A stretch of 52,279 bases of DNA from Nocardia wallacei (GTDB taxonomy: Bacteria > Actinomycetota > Actinomycetes > Mycobacteriales > Mycobacteriaceae), in assembly GCF_029869545.1 (NCBI RefSeq), contig NZ_JARWQD010000070.1:1-52279 (forward strand). Direction: 5' to 3'. The position numbers and the translations under genes were made by a program. Below are positions 52,195 through 52,279 of the stretch, one piece after another (the stretch's first letter is position 1; every line of letters starts with the position of its first letter). Under the pieces are notes generated by a model, which searched no databases, was not told the origin of the DNA, and worked only from the letters and a program-made list of their open reading frames with translations.

Positions 52195-52279
52195 GGGGGC
52201 CAAGGGGGGGTGGGCCCCCCCCCCCCCCGCGGGCGCAAAGGGGGGGGGGGAGACCCCGGGGGTTTAGGCGCCGGGGGGG
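52195..52279. other. Low-complexity poly-G/poly-C contig end
   Basis: The last 85 bases consist mostly of long G and C runs, unlike anything else in the window. This looks like poor sequence at a contig end rather than biology. No feature should be read into it. Confidence 0.75.

Noticed and set aside
52195..52279. Poly-G/C tracts as a repeat or telomere-like end
   Set aside because: Irregular homopolymers typical of poor contig-end sequence; no repeat unit.

Overview
High-GC (about 70%) actinomycete DNA, most probably a mycolic-acid former of the Nocardia/Rhodococcus type. The gene complement points there: a rubber oxygenase (Lcp), a DesA3-like desaturase, a HadAB-like dehydratase, an Rv2629-like protein and DUF5994/DUF3140 proteins. 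Genus is an inference. No rRNA, tRNA, CRISPR array or insertion sequence was seen. The right end (from about 52195) looks like low-quality contig-end sequence.

Layout. 1-6645: two monocarboxylate uptake systems. The first is acs (partial), actP and a DUF485 gene. The second is another sodium:solute symporter with a small membrane partner and a LytS/LytTR two-component system. 6974-11834: a Tat-exported latex-clearing protein, an AraC-type regulator, a DUF885-like metalloprotein with a divergent TetR, and a small secreted protein. 12061-17588: a desaturase/glycosidase-fold/DUF5994 operon, a CsbD-like gene, two convergent paralogous TetR genes, and a second, broken DUF5994 locus.

17623-39024 is the centrepiece. 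A nine-gene, tightly overlapping minus-strand operon encodes a yersiniabactin/coelibactin-like thiazoline NRPS-PKS. The first protein is carrier-Cy-A(Cys)-PCP; the second is KS-AT-ACP-Cy-PCP-degenerate Cy-PCP-TE. Between and after them lie an OsmC protein, three methyltransferases (two look like domains normally embedded in such assembly lines), an HsaA-like flavin monooxygenase, a BBE-like oxidase and a MaoC didomain protein. A divergent plus-strand set encodes an aldo/keto reductase, a methyltransferase and a HupE/UreJ-type metal-permease-like protein. The shared promoter region holds a clear Zur-type inverted repeat (35719-35739). This makes the locus a candidate zinc-repressed zincophore system. 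No starter-unit synthase or ligase is present, so the starter must come from elsewhere.

38926-40440: a frameshifted Rv2629/baeRF-like gene and a DUF3140 gene. 40445-47208: a GntR, ferredoxin, sulfonate/nitrate-type ABC transporter and APS-reductase-like flavoprotein-HEAT operon. 47453-52145: a secreted lipase, a VOC protein, an MFS transporter, a YczE-type membrane protein and an SDR.
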